A DNA stretch of 64,000 nucleotides from Vibrio methylphosphonaticus (GCF_023634655.1 NZ_JAMKMS010000008.1:186001-250000); one strand, 5' to 3'. Shown: positions 25,695 to 35,079, counted from the stretch's first letter. The notes: generated by a model from the letters alone, not told the origin. Numbers and translations are program-made.

Positions 25695-27695
25695 GTGAAA
25701 ATGAACGTGAACACACTCGCCATACTTATTCCTCTAACCCTATATAGCGCATCTGGCATTTCAGCTCCAGGTTATAAACAAGGCGCAACGTTACCTACGA
25801 CATTTCAAAATACTATCTACGCAGTTGATCACGGTGTTATCGTCGACGATGGCATCGATGATTCTGCTGCACTGCAAGCCATTATTGACAATGAGGTTAC
25901 CGCTTCTACGAGTAAAAATACGGTGATAATACTGCCACAGGGCACTATTAACCTGAGTGATGAAATCCATATTGACAAGTCAGGGTTGGTTATCAAAGGG
26001 GCGGGAAGCGATCCAGCCACGGGTACTCAAATAGTCGTTAAGTCTTGGTCACCTTATGGTGTGGATGCGAGTAACGCCCCTGATTTTGATAAGAAATACT
26101 GGCCTGGTTTTGGCGTATTTCGTGTCGAAACTCGACAGAAGCATGTCAAGGAACCCGCTTACGAGGGGAGCGTCAACTTCCACTGGAAACACAGCATTGA
26201 GTTTGCACAACCTGCAAAAATGGGTGACAACACCATTGTACTAGAATCAGGAAAAGCCGGTGAGTTTAGTCAGGGCGATCTTATTTATGTCGGTGCCGCC
26301 AACGACAAAGCGTTTTTGGATAAAGGGCAAGTGCCAGAATCGAGAAGAAGTGGTAGTCACATAAAAACCGGTCACATGCGCACACAGATTTTTAAAGTGA
26401 CAGCGGTAAACAGTGGCAACAATTCGGTCACCCTTGACGGCGGTCTAGAGTTTGATATTCCGCTAAACAATGAGAGTGGTTACAACAGCCGTGTCATGCC
26501 AGTCAGTGCGGTAGAAAACTTTGGTCTGCAAGACTTCTTTCTAACCATGGACACGAAAGGCAGCCATTGTGAGGGCTACAATCGCAACCAGTTTTCGGCG
26601 AGCAACCCTAATGGCGTCTTGTATCGATATGAGAACGTATGTGCACAAGATGCGATTCACGGCATCATTCTCAAGTGGGCGTATAACGGCTGGGTTGATA
26701 ATGTCCGTATCGACATGATCGGTTCACATCCTATTGTCAGTGAGTTCGCCAAAGCAGTCACCATCTCCAACAACACGATCGACGGCTCGTGGAATAAGGG
26801 GGCTGGCGGAAATGGCTATGTTCGTGGCTCTAAGTTATACAACAGCTGGATCCACAATAACGATATTCGTAACATTCGACACCTCGCTCTCCAATGGTCA
26901 GCGACTGGAAATATCGTCGAGCACAATACACTGAATGTTGATATGAACTTCCACGGTGGCTGGGAGCGAAATAATTTGGTTCGCTTAAATCATATCGCCG
27001 TGCCGTACGAGCATCGCAGTTGGTCTAATGGGGCGCCAGAATCGGGGTCAACGTGGCAACCGATTTGGGTTGGCTCCGGCGACCACGCCAGTAAGTGGTC
27101 AGGACCGACAGGGCCTAATAATGTCCTAACCAACAATACACTGGAGAAAGCAAAGAGTTCGGGTGACAGTATTACTCGATGGGGGCTATTCGATGAACCT
27201 GATGTCGAGTACGCGCTCAATTGGGATGGCAGCCAGTACAAACATCTCAATATTAATGAAGAGCCAATAGCGACTTGGAATCAAGCGTTGGCAGAGGGCG
27301 TTCATCAGCAGATACCAACTTCTGGTGTCACTGTGGCTGGAGGTTCTTGGCCTCCGGAGGGGGTCGATCCAGAGGAGCCTGTTGATCCAGTCGATCCACC
27401 TGTGTCTGAAGGGTGTGATGTCGTCACCCAATATAGTTGGGGGCAGAAAATGGAGTTGGACTTATCCCAAGCAAGCTGTGTAGCGATTGATAGAGATCTC
27501 GCAGGAAAGACAGTGCAATTGTGGGACAGTGATGCAAATAATAGTTGTGATTTCAGGGGGACGTTATCCAGCATTGATGGTAGCGGCTCAGTTAACGTGA
27601 CATCAAACTATGTGAGCAATAATACTCTAACAGGTAAGCTGGTTAAAGTGATACCAAATAATAATTGTCAGTATGTTAAATTTAGAGCTTATTAG
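25695..27695 (+). CDS. Secreted right-handed beta-helix polysaccharide lyase-like protein
   Basis: 666 residues from GTG 25695, which has the better spacing to AGGGAG; ATG 25701 is possible. A signal peptide ends about residue 24 (ASGISA). The start of the mature protein (DHGVIVDDGIDDSAALQAIID) is the N-terminal signature of pectate-lyase/GH28-like beta-helices, and the middle has the repeated Asn-rich rungs (NNTIDG, HNNDIRNIRHL, VEHNTL) of a parallel helix. A Pro/Asp/Glu linker at about 556-572 (EEPVDPVDPPV) leads to a 90-residue C-terminal domain with several Cys. Candidate activities are PL6-like lyase on alginate or a related uronan. No catalytic residues can be assigned with certainty. 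Confidence 0.7.
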   Translation: MKMNVNTLAILIPLTLYSASGISAPGYKQGATLPTTFQNTIYAVDHGVIVDDGIDDSAALQAIIDNEVTASTSKNTVIILPQGTINLSDEIHIDKSGLVIKGAGSDPATGTQIVVKSWSPYGVDASNAPDFDKKYWPGFGVFRVETRQKHVKEPAYEGSVNFHWKHSIEFAQPAKMGDNTIVLESGKAGEFSQGDLIYVGAANDKAFLDKGQVPESRRSGSHIKTGHMRTQIFKVTAVNSGNNSVTLDGGLEFDIPLNNESGYNSRVMPVSAVENFGLQDFFLTMDTKGSHCEGYNRNQFSASNPNGVLYRYENVCAQDAIHGIILKWAYNGWVDNVRIDMIGSHPIVSEFAKAVTISNNTIDGSWNKGAGGNGYVRGSKLYNSWIHNNDIRNIRHLALQWSATGNIVEHNTLNVDMNFHGGWERNNLVRLNHIAVPYEHRSWSNGAPESGSTWQPIWVGSGDHASKWSGPTGPNNVLTNNTLEKAKSSGDSITRWGLFDEPDVEYALNWDGSQYKHLNINEEPIATWNQALAEGVHQQIPTSGVTVAGGSWPPEGVDPEEPVDPVDPPVSEGCDVVTQYSWGQKMELDLSQASCVAIDRDLAGKTVQLWDSDANNSCDFRGTLSSIDGSGSVNVTSNYVSNNTLTGKLVKVIPNNNCQYVKFRAY

Positions 27696-27701
27696 ATATC
27701 A

Positions 27702-27766
27702 GATGTTTCAATAAATATAAAAAAGGAGCTCATAAAGAGCTCCTTTTTTATATTTATTGAAACATC
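27702..27766. terminator. Perfect 30-bp inverted repeat, bidirectional terminator
   Basis: Two 30-bp arms (27702-27731 and 27737-27766) match without error around the 5-nt loop ATAAA. The inner part, AAAAAAGGAGCTC / GAGCTCCTTTTTT, is a classical terminator. The outer arms extend it with TTTCAATAAATAT / ATATTTATTGAAA. Confidence 0.8.
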
Positions 27767-27788
27767 ATTTCTTCCATATTATTTAATC

Positions 27789-27804
27789 GTTGATCAAAAT
27801 CACA
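27789..27804. promoter_or_regulatory. Possible CRP site before the 27910 lyase
   Basis: GTTGA-TCAAAA-TCACA matches eight of ten key positions of the CRP consensus TGTGA-N6-TCACA, 106 bp upstream of the gene. Catabolite control would be expected for a polysaccharide gene, but this is a sequence match only. Confidence 0.4.
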
Positions 27805-27857
27805 ATTGTCACTTTTTATATGAGTTGTATATTATAAAGTGATCTTGATCTGTATTT

Positions 27858-27872
27858 TAAACCGGCGTTTCA
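27858..27872. promoter_or_regulatory. KdgR-type operator before the 27910 lyase
   Basis: TAAAC-CGGCG-TTTCA, one arm perfect, 38 bp upstream of the gene. Confidence 0.55.
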
Positions 27873-27909
27873 ATTAATATTGTTTCTGGTTTTATTAAGG
27901 AGGTTTATG

Positions 27910-29088
27910 ATGATTCGTAAAAGTATGCTTGCTATTTCTCTTGCTATTTCCTGGGGGGTGATGGCGGGTAATATTGACTTCATCTCATATGATGAAGCAG
28001 CGCTTGAATATAACAAGCAACATTTAACTATGAAACAGGGCTCTATAGATGCATTAGTTGAAAAAGCAGATAAGGCGCTTAACGCACCAATAGATCCGGT
28101 GACTAACAAAACACTATTACCAGCCAGTGGTGACAAACACGATTATTTTAGCTTTGGACCATACTGGTGGCCGAATCCAGATACTGAAGATGGCTTACCT
28201 TATGTGCGTCGTGATGGCGATTATAATATGGCCACCAAAAGCGCAGCAACGGACAAGCAGCGTTTTATTCGTTTTGCTAAAGATGTGACAGATCTGAGCC
28301 TTGCTTACTACTTCACAGACAATAAAGCTTACGCAAACAAAGCGAAAGCTCAGCTTAGTGCATGGTTTGTCGACCCAAAAACACGAATGAACCCTAACCT
28401 CAATCATGCTCAAGCAATCCCAGGAATTGTTGATGGGCGCGGTATTGGCATTATTGATAGTCGCTTGCTCATCCCAGTGCTGGATAGTATCAACATCTTG
28501 CAAGAGCAACTTGATCCGAAAGACTATCAGACTATGGTTACTTGGTTTAGTGAATTTAACCAATGGCTTCTAACCAGTAATCATGGCTTTGAAGAGGATA
28601 ATTGGCACAACAATCATGGTACGTGGTATGACGCACAAGTGGCTGCTTTTGCCATTTTTGTCGGCCAAGAAGATATTGCAAAGCAGCGCCTGAGAATCAC
28701 TCAAATGCGCCGAATTGGTAGTCAGTTTGATATGAATGGTCGTCAACATGGAGAGCTCGAACGTACTCGCCCTTGGCATTATTCAAACTTTAACCTAGAA
28801 GCCTACAGTCACCTTGGTCATTTTGGAGACAAGCTTGGCATCGACGTTTGGAATTATGAAGTCGATAAGCACTCTTTAGAAAAAGGTTATCAATATATAG
28901 CTAAACATGCTAATCAACCTGATAAATGGCAATACAAAGAATTAAAAGGATTTGATGGTTCGAAAGCCTATGTGAATTTACTTTATGCTCAGAAAGTATA
29001 TGGCGAGCCGGTATTTACCAATGCTATTTCTGAGCTGAGTAAAGAAAAAGAAAATAGCAAGAAAGTTGCAAATCTACTATTCAAATAA
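27910..29088 (+). CDS. Secreted alginate_lyase-family polyuronate lyase (PL38/PL5-like)
   Basis: 392 residues from ATG 27910, six bases after AAGGAGG; ATG 27907 is adjacent. The signal peptide ends near SWGVMAG. The mature protein has the motif YFSFGPYWWPNPDTEDGLPYV and then RRDGDYN, characteristic of the alginate_lyase (PF05426) alpha/alpha-barrel group. The later NNHGTWYDAQ and RPWHYSNFNLEAY segments supply His, Asn, Tyr and Arg found at uronan-lyase active sites. Relatives include PL5 mannuronate lyases and PL38 glucuronan lyases. This start motif is more like PL38, hence a preference for glucuronan-type chains, which is inference. It is followed by the kdgM porin 14 bp later, so they form an operon under a KdgR-type box. 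Confidence 0.75.
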   Translation: MIRKSMLAISLAISWGVMAGNIDFISYDEAALEYNKQHLTMKQGSIDALVEKADKALNAPIDPVTNKTLLPASGDKHDYFSFGPYWWPNPDTEDGLPYVRRDGDYNMATKSAATDKQRFIRFAKDVTDLSLAYYFTDNKAYANKAKAQLSAWFVDPKTRMNPNLNHAQAIPGIVDGRGIGIIDSRLLIPVLDSINILQEQLDPKDYQTMVTWFSEFNQWLLTSNHGFEEDNWHNNHGTWYDAQVAAFAIFVGQEDIAKQRLRITQMRRIGSQFDMNGRQHGELERTRPWHYSNFNLEAYSHLGHFGDKLGIDVWNYEVDKHSLEKGYQYIAKHANQPDKWQYKELKGFDGSKAYVNLLYAQKVYGEPVFTNAISELSKEKENSKKVANLLFK

Positions 29089-29102
29089 AAAGGAATTAAA
29101 CT

Positions 29103-29777
29103 TTGTCTAAGATCTATAAAATAGCTACAACTGCGGTTGTGGCATTGGTTGCTAGTGCCTCTATTTCTGCGGCATCTCTCGACTTTCGTCAAGAATATAA
29201 ACACGAAAGTGAAACATATGCGAGTCGCGTGAAGCTTGGTGCTGGCGTTGGAAATATGTATTTTGGTGTTGAAGCCATGCAAAAGGGTAAACCATTTTCA
29301 GAATGGCAATCGAAAGGCAACGAATTCGACTTCGGCTACAAATACAAAATTGATGACAATTGGATGCTTATTCCAGGTATGCCAATTACGTTCTTCCCTG
29401 GTCACGTGACCTATAAACCTCAGCTTCGCGCTCAGTACTCTTTTGAGTCAGGGTTTGTTACCAAGCTTCGCTATCGCCATGAGTTCCGTAACTTCTCTGA
29501 TGACCGTTCTTCTGAACAGAAGAGCAAAGTCACCGCTAACCTTGATTATAAATACAATGGTTTTCAGTTTGGTTTAGAGGCGAACTATGAGAAAGGTTTG
29601 GATGACCAAGTGTTGTTTGACAACGGCGACACCAACTGGGACGCAATGTTCAAACTTGGCTATAAAGGCGAAGACTGGAGTTGGCGCCCATATGTGGAGT
29701 TCGCCAATGTTTCGGTATCGAGCTCTTCAAACGATCGTCAACTACGAAGCCGTATCGGCATTACTTATAGCTTCTAG
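29103..29777 (+). CDS. kdgM: KdgM-family oligouronide porin
   Basis: 224 residues starting at TTG 29103 after AAAAGGAATT. The signal peptide ends about residue 23 (SASISA). The mature protein begins ASLDFRQEYKHES, the conserved N-terminal strand of KdgM/NanC porins, and shows alternating strands to the C-terminal YSF, where the final Phe is the outer-membrane sorting signal. Such 12-strand monomers let oligogalacturonates or other acidic oligosaccharides through the outer membrane. Its place directly behind the lyase gene says that it imports that enzyme's products. Confidence 0.88.
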   Translation: MSKIYKIATTAVVALVASASISAASLDFRQEYKHESETYASRVKLGAGVGNMYFGVEAMQKGKPFSEWQSKGNEFDFGYKYKIDDNWMLIPGMPITFFPGHVTYKPQLRAQYSFESGFVTKLRYRHEFRNFSDDRSSEQKSKVTANLDYKYNGFQFGLEANYEKGLDDQVLFDNGDTNWDAMFKLGYKGEDWSWRPYVEFANVSVSSSSNDRQLRSRIGITYSF

Positions 29778-29802
29778 ACGTTTACTGTAATTGATTGTCC
29801 GT

Positions 29803-29837
29803 ATGGCCACGCTAGCTTGTTAATGTGGCCATTTTTT
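29803..29837 (+). terminator. Terminator after kdgM
   Basis: An 8-bp stem ATGGCCAC / GTGGCCAT followed by a T-run; it ends the lyase-porin operon before the chemoreceptor gene. Confidence 0.8.
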
Positions 29838-29850
29838 ATAGTGAGGGATT

Positions 29851-31440
29851 ATGACATTGATAAAAAAGGGCGCACTGCTGCTGATTACAGCGATGTTGAG
29901 TATCGCGTTGATTGTGTTTGTAAGCTTGGATTCAATCAAAACATCTTTAGTCGAAACCAAAAAGCATGAAGTGGCATCGTTACTCTCGTTTGCAAAGAAG
30001 CAAGCATCGGATGCCATCATACAAAGCCGCTCCCCGGAAGAGGCTGAGCAACGCATCATTGCTGTTCTGTCCACTTACCGTTTGGGTAATGCTTACATTT
30101 GGGCGAATGACCACAATGCTATCGCTCGCGTGCATGTGCGTGGCGAAAAACTGGGGGCGTTCCAAAGCTCTTATGCTCGGCATGTAAGCCTGCTAAAGGA
30201 TAAGGAGTTCAACTATGTTGTCGGCGAGGTGAGTAAACCGAACTCGTCGGAAAAGGTGACCAAGGTAAGTGCGATTACCATGATCCCAGAACTCAAATGG
30301 GTAATGGGGCTTGGGATATACATGGATGATGTTGAGGAAAGTTATCAGCAGCTCGTGACGCGCCTTTTGATCTACAGCTGCGGTATTTTAGTGGTGATAT
30401 TATTGATAAGCGGCCTCATTGCGCGCAGTATCTACCGTTCTGTAGGCGGGGAACCCAATGTGGTCGTTTCATTAACCAAGCGGATCGCCGATGGACACTT
30501 ATCTCAGTCTGTGAAGCAGTCTGTACCGCAAAGAAGCATTTTAGAGTCCGTTAGTCAGATGCAAGCGTCACTCAAACAGTTTGTTGATAAGATCGGCTCT
30601 GTTTCGGTGATGATCAATCAGTCTACTGATAACCTAGATCGTAATGTCGCGGCGACGACGGAAAGCTTAGGTCAAATTCGCTCGATTTCAGATGACACAT
30701 TTGATTCCATGAAGGCGCTCGAGCTCAGCATTGAAGAAATCAACATTGGAATTGATAAGGCACATTGGAATAGCTTGCAATCGCAGTCTTTGTCTGAGCA
30801 AGGGGCAGACGCGATTCAATCTATGGAGTGTTCAGTGGAGGATATTCGCTCAAGCCTTGATGGTTCACTGAAAAGTTTTGGCCTGTTAGCCGCAAAGTAT
30901 GAACAGATATCAGGGGTTGTTGAGGTGATCCAAGGCATCGCTGAGCAGACAAATTTGCTAGCGCTCAACGCAGCCATAGAAGCCGCGAGAGCGGGCGAGC
31001 AAGGGCGTGGTTTTGCTGTGGTAGCTGATGAGGTTCGAAGTCTTGCAGCCAGAACATCGGATGCGACTGTGGAAATATCTAAAATAAGTGAACACATACT
31101 GTCGGAGTCTGAACATGTTTCCACGGACTTGAAAAAGCTGCTTGAACAAATCTCGCAAAGCGAAAAGAAATCTGAACAGGTCGGTGTTATTTTTAGTCAA
31201 GTAAAGCAAGGTGCGAGTGATGTACAGAATATCGTTGCGGATTTAAAACAGTTGACAAAAAATGAGTTGGCTATTTCTGAGCAGGTTTATTTATCAATTG
31301 AGAAACTGCTCAAAGTTCAAGAGGCAAATTTGAAGCGAATTGAGCAGTTTTCATTGAATTCAAGTGAGCTAAAACGGCTATCGGACGATCTGCAATCCAA
31401 TAGCCATGGTTTTGAAAAACAAGAGCTAGTGGCAGGTTAA
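29851..31440 (+). CDS. Methyl-accepting chemotaxis protein with single-Cache sensor
   Basis: 529 residues. Transmembrane helices at about 8-26 and 172-192 flank a periplasmic sensor of about 145 residues that resembles a sCache domain ([27 protein letters not shown]). A HAMP-like part follows, then the signalling hairpin [20 protein letters not shown] at about 368-387. No C-terminal CheR-binding pentapeptide is seen. The gene lies directly after the lyase-porin operon, so it may detect uronate oligomers or their breakdown products; the ligand is unknown. Confidence 0.88.
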   Translation: MTLIKKGALLLITAMLSIALIVFVSLDSIKTSLVETKKHEVASLLSFAKKQASDAIIQSRSPEEAEQRIIAVLSTYRLGNAYIWANDHNAIARVHVRGEKLGAFQSSYARHVSLLKDKEFNYVVGEVSKPNSSEKVTKVSAITMIPELKWVMGLGIYMDDVEESYQQLVTRLLIYSCGILVVILLISGLIARSIYRSVGGEPNVVVSLTKRIADGHLSQSVKQSVPQRSILESVSQMQASLKQFVDKIGSVSVMINQSTDNLDRNVAATTESLGQIRSISDDTFDSMKALELSIEEINIGIDKAHWNSLQSQSLSEQGADAIQSMECSVEDIRSSLDGSLKSFGLLAAKYEQISGVVEVIQGIAEQTNLLALNAAIEAARAGEQGRGFAVVADEVRSLAARTSDATVEISKISEHILSESEHVSTDLKKLLEQISQSEKKSEQVGVIFSQVKQGASDVQNIVADLKQLTKNELAISEQVYLSIEKLLKVQEANLKRIEQFSLNSSELKRLSDDLQSNSHGFEKQELVAG

Positions 31441-31456
31441 GCATGAGTTGTCACGT

Positions 31457-32182
31457 TTAATAGGGTGGTTTGCACATCACCTCACTGAGCGGGCGATGAC
31501 AGAGTCTTAGTCTCTTTACTTGAGCTAATAATAGCTCCGCACAACCTAATGCATCACTGGCTGCTGAGTGGGCCTGATAATCGGGCAAATTATAGTGTTG
31601 GCGCAGATCATCGAGTTGGAAGCTAGCATGGCCACTATTTTTTCCTAAATAGCTAAATCGCTTCTCAAGCATCAAGGTGTCTATCATGTAACAAGGCAGT
31701 TTTTCCAATTGATAGCGCCTTTTGAGATACGACGATAAAAAGCCATACTCAATGCCCGCACTGTGGGCAATGATAGTTTTGCCTGCACAATGTTCGATTA
31801 ATTGATCGAGTGCTGGCTCGGGCTCCACCCCCTGTTTTTGAACTTGAATGGGCATAATTTCATGAATGATAGCGCTCTCTGGTCGCACAACAACGTCGTG
31901 GCGCAAAATCACTTCGCTAACACTGGTTAAATCAATCTCTTCATAGTTTAACTCTACCGTTCCAATAGAGAGGATTCTATCAGTGTCTGGATTTAATCCT
32001 GTCGTTTCAAAATCGAGTGCGACAAATTGTTGTTCAGACAACGGGCGCTCTGCATTAGGGAGCGGGTGGGCAAAGTAATGCTCGAGGGCATGAGAAGACC
32101 AGCGTTTAGCCTGCATGGATTGGTGCAAAGCTTCAATATTGTCGCCTTTAGAGAATAGCTTTTGTAGGGCTTTGGTCAGCAT
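31457..32182 (-). CDS. DnaQ-like 3'-5' exonuclease
   Basis: 241 residues, cytoplasmic. The DEDDh exonuclease motifs are present: ExoI DFETTG, ExoII HSAGIEY and ExoIII HSAASDALGCAEL. It follows the CBS/nucleotidyltransferase gene with one base between them, a pair found together in many gamma-proteobacteria, often near sodium/acetate-type symporters. The real substrate in this pairing is not known. It may be a regulator of transport rather than a DNA-repair factor. Confidence 0.85.
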   Translation of the reverse strand: MLTKALQKLFSKGDNIEALHQSMQAKRWSSHALEHYFAHPLPNAERPLSEQQFVALDFETTGLNPDTDRILSIGTVELNYEEIDLTSVSEVILRHDVVVRPESAIIHEIMPIQVQKQGVEPEPALDQLIEHCAGKTIIAHSAGIEYGFLSSYLKRRYQLEKLPCYMIDTLMLEKRFSYLGKNSGHASFQLDDLRQHYNLPDYQAHSAASDALGCAELLLAQVKRLRLCHRPLSEVMCKPPY

Positions 32183-32183
32183 G

Positions 32184-34052
32184 TTAGAACCCGCCTACAA
32201 ATTTGAGTTTAGCGACATCCTGCAGTTCGCTGATTATCTTGAACGCCTCTTTTAGGTGCTTGCGTTCAAAACTGCTGAATTCGTCAGGGCGGATGTGGTT
32301 ATCCGGAGTATCACCACGAAGCTGTGCGTTGAGCTGGTGCCTAAAACGAACTTGAGTTAGAAAACGGTACGCGCCGATAATGTTGTCGCAACTGTTTTGA
32401 GACAAGGTACCTTGCTCAACTGCATATCGAAACCGCTCTTCAGTCCCTGTTAGCGACCCTCCAGCGGCAAGGCTGTATATCCGAGCAAGATCAATGATGA
32501 GATTCAGCGCAAATTTTTTGATGTTGAGTGACTTGGTGTTATCACCACTTTTTTCTAGTACCAGACTATTGAAAATACCAAGGGGCGGTGATGTTTCGAT
32601 GGCATCGCGTGTTAGTGCTGGGATAAAGCGAGGGTTTGCATGAATGGTCTGGTGTAGGTGGTTTTGAAGCGTATCGACAAGTTCCGCGTTCCCGTACACA
32701 CAGCGTATTTCCATGAAGACACTGATGTTGAGCAGTTTATTGTATTCTGGGCTAGCTACCCATTTTGTATAGTATTCTTTCCAGCGACCTACATTCTGGT
32801 TCCATTTGGCTGTGGCTGCCATGTACTTACCATCACAAAGGGGATAGCCCACTGCGGCTAATCCATTACACACTCGCATTGCAAAGTAAGCGAAGTAGAA
32901 TCGGTCGTCCTCGGTTGCATCTTCTGCGAGTACGAGAGCATTGTCTTGATCAGAGAGCATGTGTACTTCGTTTCTTGCATGCGACCCAGCAACCATCCAA
33001 GCGTATTCACAAGGTGGTGGACCGAGCACTTCTTCTGTTAGTTGGATTATTCGTCTATTGAACGCATCCATGATCATCGACATCACCTGACCATGAATCT
33101 CGGCGCTCACACCACTTTCGACCAAGGCTTGGAAAATGGTTTCTTTTTCATCTCGTAGGCTAGCAAGCGCATTGATCGAGTTGGCGTACTTGATTTTTTC
33201 AATGAGGAAGAGCGATTGAGTACGATGGTTATGAACCAGATGTGTAGTCGTCAATAAGCCTTTTACTTCGTTATTGGCAATGACAGGCAGGCATCGAATA
33301 TTATACTGCAACATGAGTGAAATCGCTTGAATCACTTTGTCTTCGCTATTGATCAAAATGGGGTTGCGTGTCATGACTTCATAAATAGGTCGCTGGGTAT
33401 CGACACCCTGAGCGACAACATGTTGGGTCATATCGCGGTCGGTGACCAAGCCGACAATTTCATGTTCTTTTAGTACCACGGCGCATGAGCTGCGACGCTT
33501 ACCACACATGGCCTTGGCGACATCCATGATCGAGTCATCGTAACTTGATACTGTGATATTTTCGCTGGCGACTTCTCCCACCGTACGAAAGAACAAGCTT
33601 TTCTCTTCTTTGTTGACGATAGAGCGTATGGCGGAGTGCAAACGTGTTTTTGCTGTAGCGGCAAAGTAGTCTTTAAACTCGGGATGTTGTTTGCATGTCT
33701 CTTGAATGTTTGCATGTGGTATTAGATAAAGGAGCGAGTCTTCAATAGCTTCCGCTCGGTAGCCATCTTCTGCTTCATTTAGGGGCTCAAGGAAAGTAAA
33801 CCCAAACTGATCCTCTTCACCGAGACGGGCTCGGAGTTTATTGATTTGGGTACGCTGCTCTATTGCGCCTTTTCGAATCACATAGAGGTACCGTTTCTCG
33901 CACATCGAGTGAAACTCAATACTTTCTCCCTTGGCTAGGTATTTGACTGTGACTGAGCCTGCTAGTGATTCAACCACCTGTTTTGGCAGAAGGTCGAAAG
34001 GGTCAAGGTGAATCAAAAAGTCGAAAATGTTATTTGAAGCTGAAGTACCCAT
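32184..34052 (-). CDS. cNMP-binding/CBS/DUF294 nucleotidyltransferase-like signalling protein
   Basis: 622 residues. Order of domains: cyclic-nucleotide-binding fold (about 15-125), two CBS repeats (about 160-285, with LVTDRDMTQHV and CLPVIAN), DUF294 putative nucleotidyltransferase (about 315-450, with GSHARNEVHMLSDQDNAL, a GS-x-D-type motif like GlnD), and a DUF294 C-terminal helical part. Such proteins are soluble regulators, often linked to SSS symporters. A perfect KdgR-type palindrome lies 15 bp before its start, suggesting that it belongs to the uronate regulon. Confidence 0.85.
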   Translation of the reverse strand: MGTSASNNIFDFLIHLDPFDLLPKQVVESLAGSVTVKYLAKGESIEFHSMCEKRYLYVIRKGAIEQRTQINKLRARLGEEDQFGFTFLEPLNEAEDGYRAEAIEDSLLYLIPHANIQETCKQHPEFKDYFAATAKTRLHSAIRSIVNKEEKSLFFRTVGEVASENITVSSYDDSIMDVAKAMCGKRRSSCAVVLKEHEIVGLVTDRDMTQHVVAQGVDTQRPIYEVMTRNPILINSEDKVIQAISLMLQYNIRCLPVIANNEVKGLLTTTHLVHNHRTQSLFLIEKIKYANSINALASLRDEKETIFQALVESGVSAEIHGQVMSMIMDAFNRRIIQLTEEVLGPPPCEYAWMVAGSHARNEVHMLSDQDNALVLAEDATEDDRFYFAYFAMRVCNGLAAVGYPLCDGKYMAATAKWNQNVGRWKEYYTKWVASPEYNKLLNISVFMEIRCVYGNAELVDTLQNHLHQTIHANPRFIPALTRDAIETSPPLGIFNSLVLEKSGDNTKSLNIKKFALNLIIDLARIYSLAAGGSLTGTEERFRYAVEQGTLSQNSCDNIIGAYRFLTQVRFRHQLNAQLRGDTPDNHIRPDEFSSFERKHLKEAFKIISELQDVAKLKFVGGF

Positions 34053-34066
34053 GTAAATCCCTTAAG

Positions 34067-34081
34067 TGAAATGGCGTTTCA
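34067..34081. promoter_or_regulatory. KdgR-type operator before the CBS/DUF294 gene
   Basis: TGAAA-TGGCG-TTTCA, a perfect palindrome 15 bp upstream of the 34052 start. Confidence 0.65.
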
Positions 34082-34099
34082 ATAAAGTGCTTGGCGGCA

Positions 34100-34127
34100 A
34101 AAAAAGCAGCACGAGTGCTGCTTTTTT
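34100..34127. terminator. Bidirectional terminator after kdgR
   Basis: A perfect 13-bp stem AAAAAAGCAGCAC / GTGCTGCTTTTTT with a 2-nt apex, 13 bp after the stop of the IclR gene. Confidence 0.85.
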
Positions 34128-34140
34128 AACTGTATTAATG

Positions 34141-34923
34141 TCAGACAGGGTAATTGTGATAGCCCAAGTGCTCAGAAACATTGCGGCCAGCCGAGTGGAG
34201 CTGGGCAATGTACTCTTGTTTGCGGTTTTCTTCGAATCGAATAGTAGGAAACGAAACAGAGATAGCCGCAATAGGGTCACCAAATCGGTCGTAAACCGGT
34301 ACTGCAATGCAACGCAATCCTGGCTCTTGTTCTTCGTTGTCTTCACCAAAATGCTGCTCACGAACAAGGTTTAATTCTTCAAGCAGTTGGTCTGCGTTTT
34401 CATGCGTATGCTGCGTGTGTTTTTTAAACTTAACATCAGCCAAGAGAGCTCGTACTTCTTGCTCATCCATATGAGACATCAACACCTTACCAATAGCTGT
34501 GCTGTAGAGCGGGTTGCGGCGACCGATGCGTGAGTGCATACGTAGATGATAACTGGAGTCTATCTTGTGTAGGTAGATGATGGAGTCTTCGTCAATGGAG
34601 CCCAAGTGAACAGTTTCATTGATGATCTTGGAGATTTTCGCCATCTCAGTATTAGCAAGATTAATGAGGTCGACATGCTCTAAAGCTTTTGAACCTAACT
34701 CAAATAATTTTAATGTCAGTGAGTATTTATCGGCTTCCCCTTCCTGCTCAACAAACCCGAGTGTCTTCATGGTTTGTAAAAAGCGATAGGTTGTCGCCTT
34801 TGACATCATCAAGCGTTGAGATAGCTCGGATACACCAATCTCTTTTTGGTTAGCCAGTGCTGAGAGGATGTTAAATACTTTTAATACTGACGATACAGCT
34901 TCCGGTTGAGTTGATTTTTCCAT
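34141..34923 (-). CDS. kdgR: IclR-family regulator, KdgR-like
   Basis: 260 residues. The N-terminal winged helix (about 8-70: LSALANQKEIGVSELSQRL then MMSKATTYRFLQTMKTLGFV) and the C-terminal effector domain (about 85-255: LINLANTEMAKISKIINETVHLG, RIGRRNPLYSTAIGKVLMS) are those of IclR proteins and match KdgR of the pectin pathway. KdgR is released from DNA by 2-keto-3-deoxygluconate. The window contains both KDG-producing genes and many TGAAA-N5-TTTCA boxes, the KdgR architecture. It diverges from kduD, with two boxes in the shared promoter. Confidence 0.88.
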   Translation of the reverse strand: MEKSTQPEAVSSVLKVFNILSALANQKEIGVSELSQRLMMSKATTYRFLQTMKTLGFVEQEGEADKYSLTLKLFELGSKALEHVDLINLANTEMAKISKIINETVHLGSIDEDSIIYLHKIDSSYHLRMHSRIGRRNPLYSTAIGKVLMSHMDEQEVRALLADVKFKKHTQHTHENADQLLEELNLVREQHFGEDNEEQEPGLRCIAVPVYDRFGDPIAAISVSFPTIRFEENRKQEYIAQLHSAGRNVSEHLGYHNYPV

Positions 34924-34990
34924 TTCACGCTCTGAGTCATTTTCGATAGTACCTGATTATACCTGACATGTTGGAGCGAGTCAGTAGTTT

Positions 34991-35005
34991 CGAAAAGCCA
35001 TTTCA
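34991..35005. promoter_or_regulatory. KdgR-type operator, kdgR/kduD divergent promoter, site 1
   Basis: CGAAA-AGCCA-TTTCA, one mismatch, 68 bp upstream of kdgR; suggests autoregulation. Confidence 0.5.
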
Positions 35006-35064
35006 TTAATTTAAAACCAATAATTGAGATATCAATCACATTAGTTGTAGTTAACTTTAAAAAT

Positions 35065-35079
35065 TAAAACGCAATTTCA
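35065..35079. promoter_or_regulatory. KdgR-type operator, kdgR/kduD divergent promoter, site 2
   Basis: TAAAA-CGCAA-TTTCA, one mismatch, about 104 bp before kduD. Confidence 0.5.
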
